A stretch of DNA of 64,000 bases from Allobosea sp. BK604. Lineage in GTDB: Bacteria; Pseudomonadota; Alphaproteobacteria; Rhizobiales; Beijerinckiaceae. Positions 46,622 through 56,130 of this stretch are shown piece after piece (position 1 is the first letter of the stretch; the number at the start of each line of letters is the position of its first letter). A model generated the notes under the pieces. That model was not told where the DNA came from, made no database searches, and saw only the letters and a list, made by a program, of their open reading frames with translations. The position numbers and the translations under genes are program-made. Where the stretch lies: NCBI RefSeq assembly GCF_004341515.1, contig NZ_SLZF01000003.1, positions 186,001 through 250,000 on the forward strand, given 5' to 3'.

Positions 46622-46699
46622 GCCGATCTCCTCCGGCGCGCGAGGCGCCGGCTTTCGATGTCGCATGCGAAGCACGGGATGGACTTCAGCGCCCCGAGA

Positions 46700-47146
46700 T
46701 CAGCCCTGCGGCGGCTTCCAGTCGGCCGACGGGATCGTGTTGACCATCCAGGGAACGCCGAACTTGTCGATCAGCGAGCCGAAGCCGGGCGACCAGAAAG
46801 TCTCGCCGAAAGGCATCCCCACCTTGCCGCCCTCGGACAATTGATCGAACCAACGCTGGCCCTGCGCCTTGTCCTGGCTGTGCAGGGTGACATCGAAGCC
46901 GTTCTTGGGCTTCTCGATATTGGGAGCCCAGTTGGTGTCCATGTCCGCGCCCATCAGCGCCTGGTCGCCGACCTCCAGCCAGCAATGCATCAGCCAGGTC
47001 TTGTACTTGTCGTCGGTGATCGGCATGCCGGGAGGCGCGTCGCCATAGGGAAACGCAGCTGTGATCTTGCCGCCGAGGACCTTGGCGTAGAATTCGAAGG
47101 CCTCCCGGCATTGCCCCTGAAAGCTCAGGCTGGTCACGATCTTCAT
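46700..47146 (-). CDS. VOC-superfamily protein, PhnB-like
   Basis: 148 residues with the glyoxalase/PhnB-like pattern: KIVTSLSFQGQCREAFEFYA, VLGGKITAAFPYGDAP, GFDVTLHSQDKAQGQRWFDQ, FGETFWSPGFGSLIDKFGVP. Such small proteins are paired beta-alpha-beta modules; many bind a metal but this branch has no assigned reaction. The ATG at 47146 has GGAG upstream; earlier in-frame ATGs are too close to that site. Single gene. Confidence 0.85.
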   Translation of the reverse strand: MKIVTSLSFQGQCREAFEFYAKVLGGKITAAFPYGDAPPGMPITDDKYKTWLMHCWLEVGDQALMGADMDTNWAPNIEKPKNGFDVTLHSQDKAQGQRWFDQLSEGGKVGMPFGETFWSPGFGSLIDKFGVPWMVNTIPSADWKPPQG

Positions 47147-47345
47147 GGTCATCTCCTTTATCAAGGCGTCGCCGCCGACCGGGCTGGCGGAATCGTTGCG
47201 ATGTCCGGCGACCGAGCCATGATGGATCGATCACCGGATGGCGATGGGGCTCGCCCGATCTGGGTTGATATCAACGTATAACCTCGAACAATGTCAATTG
47301 CCCTGATGCATTTGCAAATGGGCGTCCGAGTGCGCTGCGGATTTC

Positions 47346-48503
47346 TCAGTCGGCCCTGCCGCGGGCCTCGACATGCCACAGGGCGATCAATCGATCGCCG
47401 CTCGCGACGTGCAGGAAATCGTGAAGATTGATCGTCGGGTCGCAATGCGGGACGGTGCATTCGACCACCGTGCCGATCGGCAATGGGCCCTGCCCTTCCC
47501 GAGGAAGGATGCGACCGAATTCGTCGCCGCACCATTCGATCCGCCCGACCAGCTCGCCTCCGAGGAAGACACGCGGCGGCGGACCGTCGAGCGCGAAGCT
47601 CTTGCTGCCGCCGTCCGTGATGGCGAAGCCGAGCGAGCTGTGCCCGATCACGGTGACGGCGATGCGGAGCGCCGGCTCGAACTCCGGTCCGCCCTGCCCG
47701 TGCATGTCGACGCTGTTATAAGCCTCGTCCATGAAGACATAGGAGCCGGCCTGGATCTCGGTCAGCAGTTGCTCCTCGCCGTCGAGGAGATGGCTGCCGG
47801 TGCCGCCGCCCGAGACGACCTGCGGTTCGAAGCCGGCCTGGCGCAGCGCCGCGATCATGGCTGCGAGCAGCCGGCCCATCTCCTGATTGGCAGCCCGGCG
47901 TGCAGCGAAATCGTCGATATGCTGGACCCGGCCCTGATAGGCCTGGACGCCGCGATAGCGCAGCCCGTCCACCCCCGAAACGAGCTTCGCCAGGTCGACC
48001 GCCTCGGCCGGCGTCGCGACGCCGCTGCGCCTCAGCCCGACATCCAGGTCGATCAGCACGTCGAGGACCGCGCCGTGTCGCCTTGCCGCCTCGCCATAGG
48101 CGATGGCGAGATCGGCACGATCGACCACCACCCCGATCCGGCCACCGGCCGCTGCGGCGCGCGCCAGCGCATCGATCTTCGTCGGGCTGGCGATCGGAGC
48201 GCTGAGCAGCAGGTCGCGGATGCCGCCCTCGAACAGCGCCAGCAGTTCGCCGGGCTTGGCGCAGCAGATGCCGAGCGCACCCGCCGCCATCTGCTGGCGG
48301 GCGATCTCCGCGCATTTATGCGATTTCGCATGGGGCCGGACAGCGAGCCCAGCCTTGCGACAGGTCTCGGCGAGCAGTGCGATGTTCCGCTCGAACAGAT
48401 CGAGATCGAGCACCGCCGCGGGGGTCTCGAGCCGGAACCGGCTGCCGGCTTCGCCAACGAGCTTCTGGTTGAGCGCCGCTGCGCCGAAAGGAGCGAGGGT
48501 CAC
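47346..48503 (-). CDS. DSD1/D-threonine aldolase-like PLP enzyme
   Basis: 385 residues. Alanine-racemase-like N-terminal barrel with the PLP lysine at about residue 60 (RPHAKSHKCAEIA), and the C-terminal domain of D-threonine aldolase/3-hydroxy-D-aspartate aldolases ending in VPHCDPTINLHDF, whose His and Cys/Asp residues hold the divalent metal. It would cleave or dehydrate a D-beta-hydroxy amino acid. Last gene of the hydantoinase/importer operon, overlapping the subunit B gene by four bases, so a D-amino acid is a likely product or intermediate. Confidence 0.88.
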   Translation of the reverse strand: MTLAPFGAAALNQKLVGEAGSRFRLETPAAVLDLDLFERNIALLAETCRKAGLAVRPHAKSHKCAEIARQQMAAGALGICCAKPGELLALFEGGIRDLLLSAPIASPTKIDALARAAAAGGRIGVVVDRADLAIAYGEAARRHGAVLDVLIDLDVGLRRSGVATPAEAVDLAKLVSGVDGLRYRGVQAYQGRVQHIDDFAARRAANQEMGRLLAAMIAALRQAGFEPQVVSGGGTGSHLLDGEEQLLTEIQAGSYVFMDEAYNSVDMHGQGGPEFEPALRIAVTVIGHSSLGFAITDGGSKSFALDGPPPRVFLGGELVGRIEWCGDEFGRILPREGQGPLPIGTVVECTVPHCDPTINLHDFLHVASGDRLIALWHVEARGRAD

Positions 48504-50242
48504 GCGCGCGCCTCCATCATGTCCGCGCGCAGGCGCTGCGTTTCCTCCAGGTCAATCGAGGCCCCGTCCCGCGCGAGCACCACGCCATAGTCCCGTGCCG
48601 CGCCCGCGCTCGTGATCTTGCCTTCGAGCAGATCGTCGGCGACCCGGCCGATTTCGCGCTTGAAGGCGTCGCCGTAGCCGCCGCCACCGGCACCGGTCAG
48701 GCGGAACACGTCGCCGATGCCGGCGGTGAAGCTCTCCATCGGCATGGTCGGCAATTGCACGGCAGAACCATCGGCCCGCATCAGCAGATGCGCCGAGGGC
48801 GCACCGACGGCTCCCCCCTCGAAGCCGAAGGGCGGATGGTCGCGCCGGTCCCCGCGCAAGACAAAACGGGCCGGCGCGAGGAAACGGAACTCGCGGACGA
48901 AGGCGAGCCCGCCGCGGAATTCGCCGGGACCACCGGAATCCGGCACGAGCCCGTAGCGCAGCACCTCGACCGGCATGTCGGTCTCGATCATCTCGATCGG
49001 CTGGTTCGACAGATTGGCGGCGGGGTTGGAGATGCCCTCGATGCCGTCTTTGCCGGCGCGCGCGCCCCAGGTGCCGACGACCATCTCGTTCAGCACGAAG
49101 GAGCGCCCCTCATGCGTACCGCCGGCCGCGAGCAGATAGGGCCCGCCCTCGGAGCCGCCGATGGCGCGCTCCGGCACGACCTGGGCCAGCGCCTGCATGA
49201 TCGCATCGAAGACGCGGTAGCCGACGACGCCGCGCGCGCCGCAGGCCGCCGGATAACGCGGGTTGACGAGGCAGCCCTCGGGCGCCCGCACCGTGATCGG
49301 CCTGAGATAGCCCTCGCAATTCGGGATGTCCTGCTGCGACAGGCAGCGGATCGCGCAGAAAGCGGCCGATTCCGGCAGGGATATCGGGCAATTGATCGAA
49401 GCCGCGACCTGCCCGGCCGTGCCGTCGAAATCGATGTCGATCGTGTCATCCGAGACCGTCACCGTAGCGACGATGGCGAGCGGTTCGGGCTTTTCGCCGA
49501 CGCCGTCGATATAGTCGTAGGCGCGGTAGACCCCGTTCGGCAGCGCGCGGATGACATCGCGCATCATCGCCTCCGCATGGTCGTGCAACGCGTCGATATA
49601 GGCGTCGAGCGTTGCGGCGCCGTAGCGCCTGACCAGCGCCCGCAAGCCTTCTTCGGCGACGTTGCAGGCGGCGATCTGCGCGCGGATATCGCCGAGCACC
49701 TCGACCGGCGAACGGGTATTCGCCTCGATGATGCGGAACACGGCCTCGACCGGCTCGCCGCCCTCGTAGAGCTTGATCAGCGGCAGGCGCAGGCCTTCCT
49801 GCTGAATCTCCGTCGCGTAGATCGCGACGCTGCCCGGCACGATACCGCCGAGATCGGTGTGATGCGCCACCGTGGCGGCGAAGCCCGAAAGGCGTCCGTC
49901 GACGAAGATCGGCTTGAGGATATAGACATCCGGCAGATGCTGGCCGCCGGAGCCGTAGGGATCGTTGGCGATCAGGATGTCGCCGGGCCGCAGCGTGCCG
50001 CCGAAGCGCTCGCGCACGAAGCCCATGATGCGCGGGAACGAGCAGAGCTGGATCGGCAAGGTCAGCCCCTGCGCGATCACGCGGCCCTGCGCGTCGCAGA
50101 GCGCGGTCGAGTAATCCATGATGTCGCGCACCACCGGCGAATAGGCCGAGCGCATCACGATCAGCGCCATCTCGTCGGCGGTCGAGGCGAGCGCATTGCG
50201 GATCACCTCGAGCGTGATCGGGTCTATCTCTCGCGCGCTCAT
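48500..50242 (-). CDS. Hydantoinase B/oxoprolinase-family subunit
   Basis: 580 residues, typical length. Motifs: DPITLEVIRNALASTADEMA at the N-terminus, DYSTALCDAQGRVIAQG, ILIANDPYGSGGQHLPDV, and RFVLRGDRRDHPPFGFEGG near the end. Forms an ATP-dependent ring-opening complex with subunit A, acting on hydantoins, 5-oxoproline or similar lactams; also related to acetone/acetophenone carboxylases. Overlaps subunit A upstream and the PLP enzyme downstream by four bases each. Confidence 0.9.
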   Translation of the reverse strand: MSAREIDPITLEVIRNALASTADEMALIVMRSAYSPVVRDIMDYSTALCDAQGRVIAQGLTLPIQLCSFPRIMGFVRERFGGTLRPGDILIANDPYGSGGQHLPDVYILKPIFVDGRLSGFAATVAHHTDLGGIVPGSVAIYATEIQQEGLRLPLIKLYEGGEPVEAVFRIIEANTRSPVEVLGDIRAQIAACNVAEEGLRALVRRYGAATLDAYIDALHDHAEAMMRDVIRALPNGVYRAYDYIDGVGEKPEPLAIVATVTVSDDTIDIDFDGTAGQVAASINCPISLPESAAFCAIRCLSQQDIPNCEGYLRPITVRAPEGCLVNPRYPAACGARGVVGYRVFDAIMQALAQVVPERAIGGSEGGPYLLAAGGTHEGRSFVLNEMVVGTWGARAGKDGIEGISNPAANLSNQPIEMIETDMPVEVLRYGLVPDSGGPGEFRGGLAFVREFRFLAPARFVLRGDRRDHPPFGFEGGAVGAPSAHLLMRADGSAVQLPTMPMESFTAGIGDVFRLTGAGGGGYGDAFKREIGRVADDLLEGKITSAGAARDYGVVLARDGASIDLEETQRLRADMMEARA

Positions 50243-52314
50243 GCGGCCTCCAGGGCGATATCGATATTGCCGGCCTCGTCGAGCCGCGCGGTCTGGTCGG
50301 GGCCGACGACGCAGGTGCAGTCGTATTCCTCGATGACGAAAGGGCCGCGCCGGGCGATGCCGTCGAGATCGGCTCGGCCGATCACCGCGATCGCGGCCGA
50401 GGACCTGGCCGCGTCGAAGGCGACGATCCGGTCGTTGCGGCGCATTGGCGGCTCCGCCGCGAATTGCTGCCTCGGCGCGACGAGCGGCATTCGTACAGTC
50501 AGCCGGGCATTGACGAGATGGACCTGGTCCTTCTGCGAGCGATGGCCATAGGTGCGCTCGTGCTCCCGATGGAACAGCTCGGCCAGCTCCGCGACTGCAA
50601 AACGCCTGGCCGGCACGGTGAGCTCATAGGCCTGCCCGACATAGCGAAGATCGGCCGCGTGGCGGAACTCGGCCTGCGCGAGATCATAGCCTTCAAGCGC
50701 CAGGATGCGCGTTGCATCCTCGGTCAGCTCGCCGAAGAGCTGTCCCAGTCCGGCATCGTCCAGTTCCCCCGCGCGCCGCCGCGAGGGCCGCACGAATTCC
50801 TGCTCGACATCCGAGCGCAGCAGGCCGAGCGCGCTGAACACACCCGCGGCGCGCGGGATGACCACGCGCCTGATCCCGAGCGCCCTCGCGACCTCGGCCG
50901 CGACGACCGGGCCATTGCCGCCGAACGCGACCAGCGTCGCCTGGCGCGGGTCGCGGCCGCGATAGGTCGAGACCGCCTTGACCGCGCGCGTCATCGTCGT
51001 CACCGCGAGCGTGAGCACGCCGCGTGCCGTCTGCGTCAGGTCGAGACCGAGCGGGCGGGCGACCTGGTCGTTGAGCGCGGCGCGCCCGGCCTCGGCCTTG
51101 AGCGGAAAGCTGCCGCCGGCGAGCGCGACATCGTTGATGTAGCCGAGCGTCAGAAAGGCGTCGGTGAGGGTGGCCTGTTGGCCGCCGAGCCCGTAGCAGA
51201 CCGGGCCGGGATAGGCGCCGGCGCTTTGCGGGCCGACCGAGACCTGGTTCATCCGGTCGATCGCGACGATGCTGCCGCCGCCGGCGCCGATCTCGGAAAC
51301 GTCGATGAAGGGCATCTTGATCGGGTAGCCGCCGCCCTTGACCAGCTTGCTCGACAGGTTGATGCCGGCGCCAACCTCGTATTCGGTGGTGCGGGCCGGC
51401 TCGCCATGCTCGATCAGTGCCGCCTTGGCCGTGGTGCCGCCCATGTCGAAGGAGATGATGCTGGGCTCCGCGCCGCCGGAAACCAGCCTCGCGCAGGCGA
51501 TGACGCCGGCCGCCGGCCCGGATTCGACCAGCGACGCCGCCCGTTTCACCGCCGAGCCCAGCCGCATGATGCCGCCGCCGGAATGCATCATCTCGACCTG
51601 GCAGGTCACGCCGATCGAGGCGAGCCGCGCCGTCAGCGCGCTGGCATAGTTGCGCACGACGGGGCCGATATAGGCGTTCACCACGACCGTGCTGGTGCGC
51701 TCGTATTCGCGGATCTCCGGCAGGATCTCGGAGCCGCGGCAGATATAGACCTCCTCCCCGAGCTCCTCGCGCAGGATGGCCTCGGCCGCGATCTCATGCT
51801 CCGGATTGGCATAGGCGTGCAGGAAGCTGATCGCGACCGCCTCGACCTTGGCCTCGCGGAAGCGCCGCGCCGCCTCGCGCACATCCTCCTCGGAAAGCGG
51901 AATGCGCACCGAGCCATCGGCCGCAAGCCGCTCGCGCGCCTCCAGCCGCAGATGCCGCGCCGCCAGCGGCTTCGGCTTGTCGTATTGCAGGTCGTAGAGC
52001 ACCGGGATGCGCAGCCGCCGCATCTCAAGAACGTCGCGGAAGCCCTCGGTCGTCAGCAGGCCGGTGCGGGCGCCCTTGTATTCGAGGATCGCATTGGTCG
52101 CGACCGTGGTCGCATGGACGATGCCGGTGATCCGGTCCGGCGTCGTCTGGAATTCCTCGACCAGCGACTTGATCGCGAGGGCGATACCGCGGCTGTAATC
52201 ATCCGGCGTCGAGGGCACCTTGCGTGTCTCGACCAGGCCGTCGTCGCGCGCGACCACGACATCGGTGAAGGTCCCGCCGATATCGATGCCGATCCTGTAG
52301 CTATGCTGCACCAT
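50239..52314 (-). CDS. Hydantoinase A/oxoprolinase-family subunit
   Basis: 691 residues. N-terminal actin-like ATPase signature YRIGIDIGGTFTDVVVARDD, then HATTVATNAILEYKGARTGL, and the second phosphate motif IISFDMGGTTAKAALIEHGE, and VAFGGNGPVVAAEVARALGI. Works with subunit B. The start overlaps the upstream ABC ATPase gene by 14 bp. Which ring compound is opened cannot be told from sequence; the peptide/opine-type importer in the same operon supplies it. Confidence 0.92.
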   Translation of the reverse strand: MVQHSYRIGIDIGGTFTDVVVARDDGLVETRKVPSTPDDYSRGIALAIKSLVEEFQTTPDRITGIVHATTVATNAILEYKGARTGLLTTEGFRDVLEMRRLRIPVLYDLQYDKPKPLAARHLRLEARERLAADGSVRIPLSEEDVREAARRFREAKVEAVAISFLHAYANPEHEIAAEAILREELGEEVYICRGSEILPEIREYERTSTVVVNAYIGPVVRNYASALTARLASIGVTCQVEMMHSGGGIMRLGSAVKRAASLVESGPAAGVIACARLVSGGAEPSIISFDMGGTTAKAALIEHGEPARTTEYEVGAGINLSSKLVKGGGYPIKMPFIDVSEIGAGGGSIVAIDRMNQVSVGPQSAGAYPGPVCYGLGGQQATLTDAFLTLGYINDVALAGGSFPLKAEAGRAALNDQVARPLGLDLTQTARGVLTLAVTTMTRAVKAVSTYRGRDPRQATLVAFGGNGPVVAAEVARALGIRRVVIPRAAGVFSALGLLRSDVEQEFVRPSRRRAGELDDAGLGQLFGELTEDATRILALEGYDLAQAEFRHAADLRYVGQAYELTVPARRFAVAELAELFHREHERTYGHRSQKDQVHLVNARLTVRMPLVAPRQQFAAEPPMRRNDRIVAFDAARSSAAIAVIGRADLDGIARRGPFVIEEYDCTCVVGPDQTARLDEAGNIDIALEAA

Positions 52315-53182
52315 GGAACTCGTCTCGGGTTTGGGAGGTGGCCGCGGCGGCGCGCATGGCGTCCGGCTGGCCTGGAGAGCGCCGGCCGGCGATGCCCTTG
52401 GGCACCGCCGCGATCAGGAGCTTGGTGTAGGGGTGGGTCGGCTGGTCGAGCACGTCGAGGCAGGCGCCCTGCTCGACGATCTCGCCCTTCCGCATCACGA
52501 TGATCCGCGTGCAGAGCGTGCGCACCAGCGCGAGATCATGGCTGATGAAGAGCAGGGTGAGCCCAAGCTCCCGCGTCAGGCGCGAGAGCAGGTTGATGAC
52601 CTGCGCCTGCAGGGAGACGTCGAGCGAGGAGACCGGCTCGTCGGCGATCAGGAGGTCCGGCTGCATCGCGAGCGCGCGGGCCAGGCCGACGCGCTGGCGC
52701 TGGCCGCCGGAGAGTTCGTGCGGCAGGCGGGGAGCCATTTCCGGGCCGAGGCCGACCAAGGTCAGCAGCGCCAGCGCCTCCTGCCCGCGTTCGACGCGCG
52801 GCACACCGCGCAACGCCAGCGTTTCCGTCAGGCAGCGCCCGATCGTCTTGCGCGGATTGAGCGCGCTGCTCGAATCCTGGAACACCATCTGGATACGACG
52901 GCGCCACGGCCCGCCATGATCGCGCATCAGCGCCGAGAGCGGCTCGCCATCGAGCAGCACCTCGCCCGAGCTTGGCCTTGCCAGCCCGACCGCGAGGTTC
53001 GCCAGCGTCGACTTGCCCGAGCCGCTCTCGCCGACGATGCCGACGACGTCGCCGCGGGCGATCTCGAGCGAGACGTCGTCGAGCGCGACGAAGCGGGTTT
53101 CGCGGCCGAGCAGCCGGTCGACCAGGCCGCCCTGCGGGAAGGATTTCGTCACATTGCGCAACGAGAGGAGCGGGCCGGTCAT
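52301..53182 (-). CDS. Peptide/opine-type ABC transporter ATPase (DppF/OppF-like)
   Basis: 293 residues: Walker [11 protein letters not shown]-loop VFQDSSSALNPRKTI, signature LSGGQRQR, Walker B LLIADEPVSSLDVS, H-loop LFISHDLALV, and the Opp/Dpp C-terminal tail (YTKLLIAAVP). ATG 53182 overlaps the partner ATPase stop by four bases. It lacks the full cysteine cluster of some OppF proteins. Forms a heterodimeric motor with the next ATPase. Confidence 0.92.
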   Translation of the reverse strand: MTGPLLSLRNVTKSFPQGGLVDRLLGRETRFVALDDVSLEIARGDVVGIVGESGSGKSTLANLAVGLARPSSGEVLLDGEPLSALMRDHGGPWRRRIQMVFQDSSSALNPRKTIGRCLTETLALRGVPRVERGQEALALLTLVGLGPEMAPRLPHELSGGQRQRVGLARALAMQPDLLIADEPVSSLDVSLQAQVINLLSRLTRELGLTLLFISHDLALVRTLCTRIIVMRKGEIVEQGACLDVLDQPTHPYTKLLIAAVPKGIAGRRSPGQPDAMRAAAATSQTRDEFHGAA

Positions 53183-54138
53183 TGCGGCCTCCAGCAGGCG
53201 ACGCGACGCGAGGCCTCGCCGACCATCTCGGGCATTTCGCTGGCGCAGGGCTCGACCGCGCGTGGGCAGCGCGGCGAGAAGGGGCAGCCAGCCGGCATGC
53301 GCCCGAGGCGCGGCGGCGCGCCCTCGATGGCGACGAGCGGGCCGACCGGGCCGACCAGGCTCGGCACGCAAGCCCTGAGCAGGCGCGTGTAGGGATGGCG
53401 CGGCGCAAGCTCGATCGCCTCGACCGGGCCGTCCTCGACGACCTTGCCGCCATACATCACCACGACCCGGTCGACGATTTCCGAGACGAGCTGGAGATTA
53501 TGCGAGATGAAGATCACGGCGATGCCGAGATCGCGCCGCAGCTCGGCGATCAGGTCGACGATCTGCGCCTGCACGGTGACGTCGAGCGCGGTGGTCGGCT
53601 CATCGGCGATCAGCAGGCGCGGCTGGCAGGCGATCGCCATCGCGATCAGCGCGCGCTGGCGCATGCCACCGGAGAATTCGTGCGGATAGGCGTCGAGCCG
53701 TCTGGCCGCATCGCGAATGCCGACCCGCTCCAGCGCCTCGGCCGCGATCCGTCTCGCCTGGCCGGCGGATACCTGCTGGTGGGCGCGCACCACGTCGGTG
53801 ATCTGGCGCCCGATGGTCAAGGCCGGGTTGAGCGAGCTCTGCGGATCCTGGAAGACCATGGCGATGTCACGACCACGAACGGCACGCATGCGGGCCTCGC
53901 CGACCTGCAGCAGATCCGCGCCGTCGAAGATCACGCGCCCGCCGGTGGCGCGTGCCGGCGAAGCGAGCAGGCGCATCACGGCCAGCATGCTCAGGCTCTT
54001 GCCCGACCCGGATTCGCCGACGATTCCGACCGCCTCGCCCGGCGCGATCGCAAAATCGACGCCGCGCACCGCCTCGATCACACCACCATTGGCGCCGCGG
54101 AAACCGACGCGCAGGCCCTCGATGCTGAGCAGGCTCAT
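53179..54138 (-). CDS. Peptide/opine-type ABC transporter ATPase (DppD/OppD-like)
   Basis: 319 residues: Walker [10 protein letters not shown]-loop [15 protein letters not shown], signature FSGGMRQR, Walker [17 protein letters not shown]-loop [10 protein letters not shown], then the C-terminal Cys-containing tail ([20 protein letters not shown]) that in DppD-type proteins binds an Fe-S cluster. Start at 54138, inside the DppC stop (ATGA). Confidence 0.92.
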   Translation of the reverse strand: MSLLSIEGLRVGFRGANGGVIEAVRGVDFAIAPGEAVGIVGESGSGKSLSMLAVMRLLASPARATGGRVIFDGADLLQVGEARMRAVRGRDIAMVFQDPQSSLNPALTIGRQITDVVRAHQQVSAGQARRIAAEALERVGIRDAARRLDAYPHEFSGGMRQRALIAMAIACQPRLLIADEPTTALDVTVQAQIVDLIAELRRDLGIAVIFISHNLQLVSEIVDRVVVMYGGKVVEDGPVEAIELAPRHPYTRLLRACVPSLVGPVGPLVAIEGAPPRLGRMPAGCPFSPRCPRAVEPCASEMPEMVGEASRRVACWRPQ

Positions 54139-55019
54139 GCGACCAGTGTCCTGGCTTCGCTGCGCGGGTCGAACAGGTCGCGCACCGCATCGCCCAGGAG
54201 GTTGAAGCCGATCACGGTCAACGAGATCGCGAGGCCCGGGAAGACCGGCAGCCACCATTCGCCGGAATAGATCGCGTTGCGGGCATCCGAGAGCATCGTG
54301 CCCCAGCTCGGGGCCGGCGGCTGCACGCCCAGCCCCACGAAGCTGATCGAAGCCTCGACGACGATGCCGATGGCGACCAGGAGCGTCGCCTGGACGATGA
54401 TCGGCGACAGGCAATTGGGCAGGATATCGCCGAGCACGATGTCCCAGTGGGACGCACCCTGGAGATAGCGCGCTTTGACGTAGTCGGCGCCGACGATGCG
54501 CTTGGCCACGGCATAGGTGATGCGGGCGAAGACCGGCGAGAACAGGCAGCCGACGAGCACGACGATCTTGAACTCGTTCGGCAGGACCAGAGGGCCGACC
54601 GGGAGCGGGCCGACACCGAGGATGCCGACGATGGCGATGGCCCAGACGAGAAGCGGAATGGAGGCGATGCCATCGACCAGGCGCATCGTGATCTGCTCGC
54701 CGAGTCCGCCCTTATAGGCCGCGAACAGCCCGGCGGAGACGCCAAGCAGCGCGCCGATCGTGACGGCACCGATGCCGACGGCGAGCGAGGCGCGCGCGCC
54801 GAAGATGATGCGGCTGAGCACGTCGCGGCCCGCCTGGTCGGTGCCGAGCCAATGCGCTGCGTCAGGTGCGCTCAACCTGTCCTCGACCGACAGCGCGATC
54901 GGGTCATAGGGCGCGATCAGCGGCGCGAAGACCGCGGCCAGGACGATGCAAATCACGATCGCGGCCCCTAACCAGCCGGTCCAGTCGATGGCGCGCAGGG
55001 CGGGGCCGAACCGGTTCAT
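54135..55019 (-). CDS. Peptide/opine-type ABC transporter permease (DppC-like)
   Basis: 294 residues, DppC topology: N-terminal helix, then LGTDQAGRDVLSRIIFGARA (family signature) and five more helices, ending LLGDAVRDLFDPR. EAA-like loop VKARYLQGASHWDIVLGDIL. ATG overlaps the DppB stop by four bases. Forms the channel with DppB in the inner membrane. Confidence 0.92.
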   Translation of the reverse strand: MNRFGPALRAIDWTGWLGAAIVICIVLAAVFAPLIAPYDPIALSVEDRLSAPDAAHWLGTDQAGRDVLSRIIFGARASLAVGIGAVTIGALLGVSAGLFAAYKGGLGEQITMRLVDGIASIPLLVWAIAIVGILGVGPLPVGPLVLPNEFKIVVLVGCLFSPVFARITYAVAKRIVGADYVKARYLQGASHWDIVLGDILPNCLSPIIVQATLLVAIGIVVEASISFVGLGVQPPAPSWGTMLSDARNAIYSGEWWLPVFPGLAISLTVIGFNLLGDAVRDLFDPRSEARTLVA

Positions 55020-55960
55020 GCCGCCGCCCTCTGGCGCGGGTCGAGCACCCGGTTGAGCAGGTCGGCTCCGAGATTGGCGAAGACGAAGATGGTGGTGAAC
55101 AGGAAGACGATGCCCTGCAGCAGCAGGAAATCGCGCTGCGAGATCGCGTTGAGCAGGGCGCGCGACAGGCCGGGCACGTTGAAGACCTGCTCGATGATCA
55201 GGGCCCATCCGAACATGTATCCGAACGAGAGCGCCGCGAGATTGACCACCGGCGGCAGCGCGTTGATGAGCGCATAGAACACGACCTGCCGGGACGAGAG
55301 GCCCATGGCGCGGGCGGTGCGGACATAGTCGCCGCGCAAGGTCTCCTGCAGGCTCGCCTGCGTCATCCGGGCGAGCACCGCGACATAGTAGACCGCGAGC
55401 GAGACGGCCGGCATCAGGATGGTCTGGAGATGCGCTGCAAGCCCGGCCGAGAGGGGCGCATAGCCACCTGGCGGCAGCCAGCGCAGGTCGACCGCAATGA
55501 AGCGGATCAGCACGATGCCGAGCCAGAAGGCCGGGATCGACAGGCCCAGCACCGAAAAGAAGCGGCTCAGCCGGTCGAAGACGCCGGCGGGCCGCAGCGC
55601 CGCGAGGATGCCGATGCCGACGCCGAGGATCACGGCGATGGCGAAGGCGAAGAGCACGATCGAGAGCGTCACCGGCAGCGCGTTCACGATCTCGGCCGCG
55701 ACGTCGCGGCCGGTGACGAAGGACTTGCCGAAATCACCGCGCAGCACATCGCCGAGCCACTTGCCGTATTGCGTGAGGAACGGCTGGTCGAGGCCGTGCG
55801 CCTGCTCGAACTGCGCGATCTGCTCGGCATTGGCGTCGGCGCCGAGCACGATCCGGGCCGGGGAGCCCGGACCGGAACGCGTCAGCGCGAACAGCGCCAG
55901 TCCGACGAAGAGCAGCGTGCCGATCGACGAGATGATCCGGCCTGCAACGAGGCGAAGCAT
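55016..55960 (-). CDS. Peptide/opine-type ABC transporter permease (DppB-like)
   Basis: 314 residues, six helices. First helix SSIGTLLFVGLALFALTRSG, then GLDQPFLTQYGKWLGDVLRG, EAA-type loop RTARAMGLSSRQVVFYALIN and C-terminal DLLNRVLDPRQR. It is separated from the binding-protein gene upstream by 170 bp that hold a palindromic repeat. Confidence 0.92.
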   Translation of the reverse strand: MLRLVAGRIISSIGTLLFVGLALFALTRSGPGSPARIVLGADANAEQIAQFEQAHGLDQPFLTQYGKWLGDVLRGDFGKSFVTGRDVAAEIVNALPVTLSIVLFAFAIAVILGVGIGILAALRPAGVFDRLSRFFSVLGLSIPAFWLGIVLIRFIAVDLRWLPPGGYAPLSAGLAAHLQTILMPAVSLAVYYVAVLARMTQASLQETLRGDYVRTARAMGLSSRQVVFYALINALPPVVNLAALSFGYMFGWALIIEQVFNVPGLSRALLNAISQRDFLLLQGIVFLFTTIFVFANLGADLLNRVLDPRQRAAA

Positions 55961-56000
55961 GGGCTTCGAGGTCCTAGGTCACGACATGTTGCGGTTGGCT

Positions 56001-56121
56001 CGTTCGAATCATCCCGGCCGCGGCGCAGTGGAGCGCCGGGATCCATCGTCGAGTGCCGAAGCCCTGCGACGGATCCCTGATCGGCGCGGCTCGGCCGCTT
56101 GTCCGGGATGACGCTCGAACG
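56001..56121. repeat. Palindromic repeat between binding-protein and permease genes
   Basis: About 120 bp with outer, slightly imperfect arms CGTTCGAATCATCCCGG and CCGGGATGACGCTCGAACG, and inner complementary stretches around GCGCCGGGATCC and GGATCC. This TCATCCCGG...CCGGGATGA style is a dispersed repeat in Bradyrhizobium-like genomes as I know them. Inside the operon it could form an RNA structure that separates high binding-protein from lower permease expression. Confidence 0.75.
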
Positions 56122-56130
56122 ACTGCTCCT

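Noticed and set aside
50464..52503. Plus-strand frame of 679 codons
   Set aside because: Antisense of hydantoinase subunit A with no recognisable motif.
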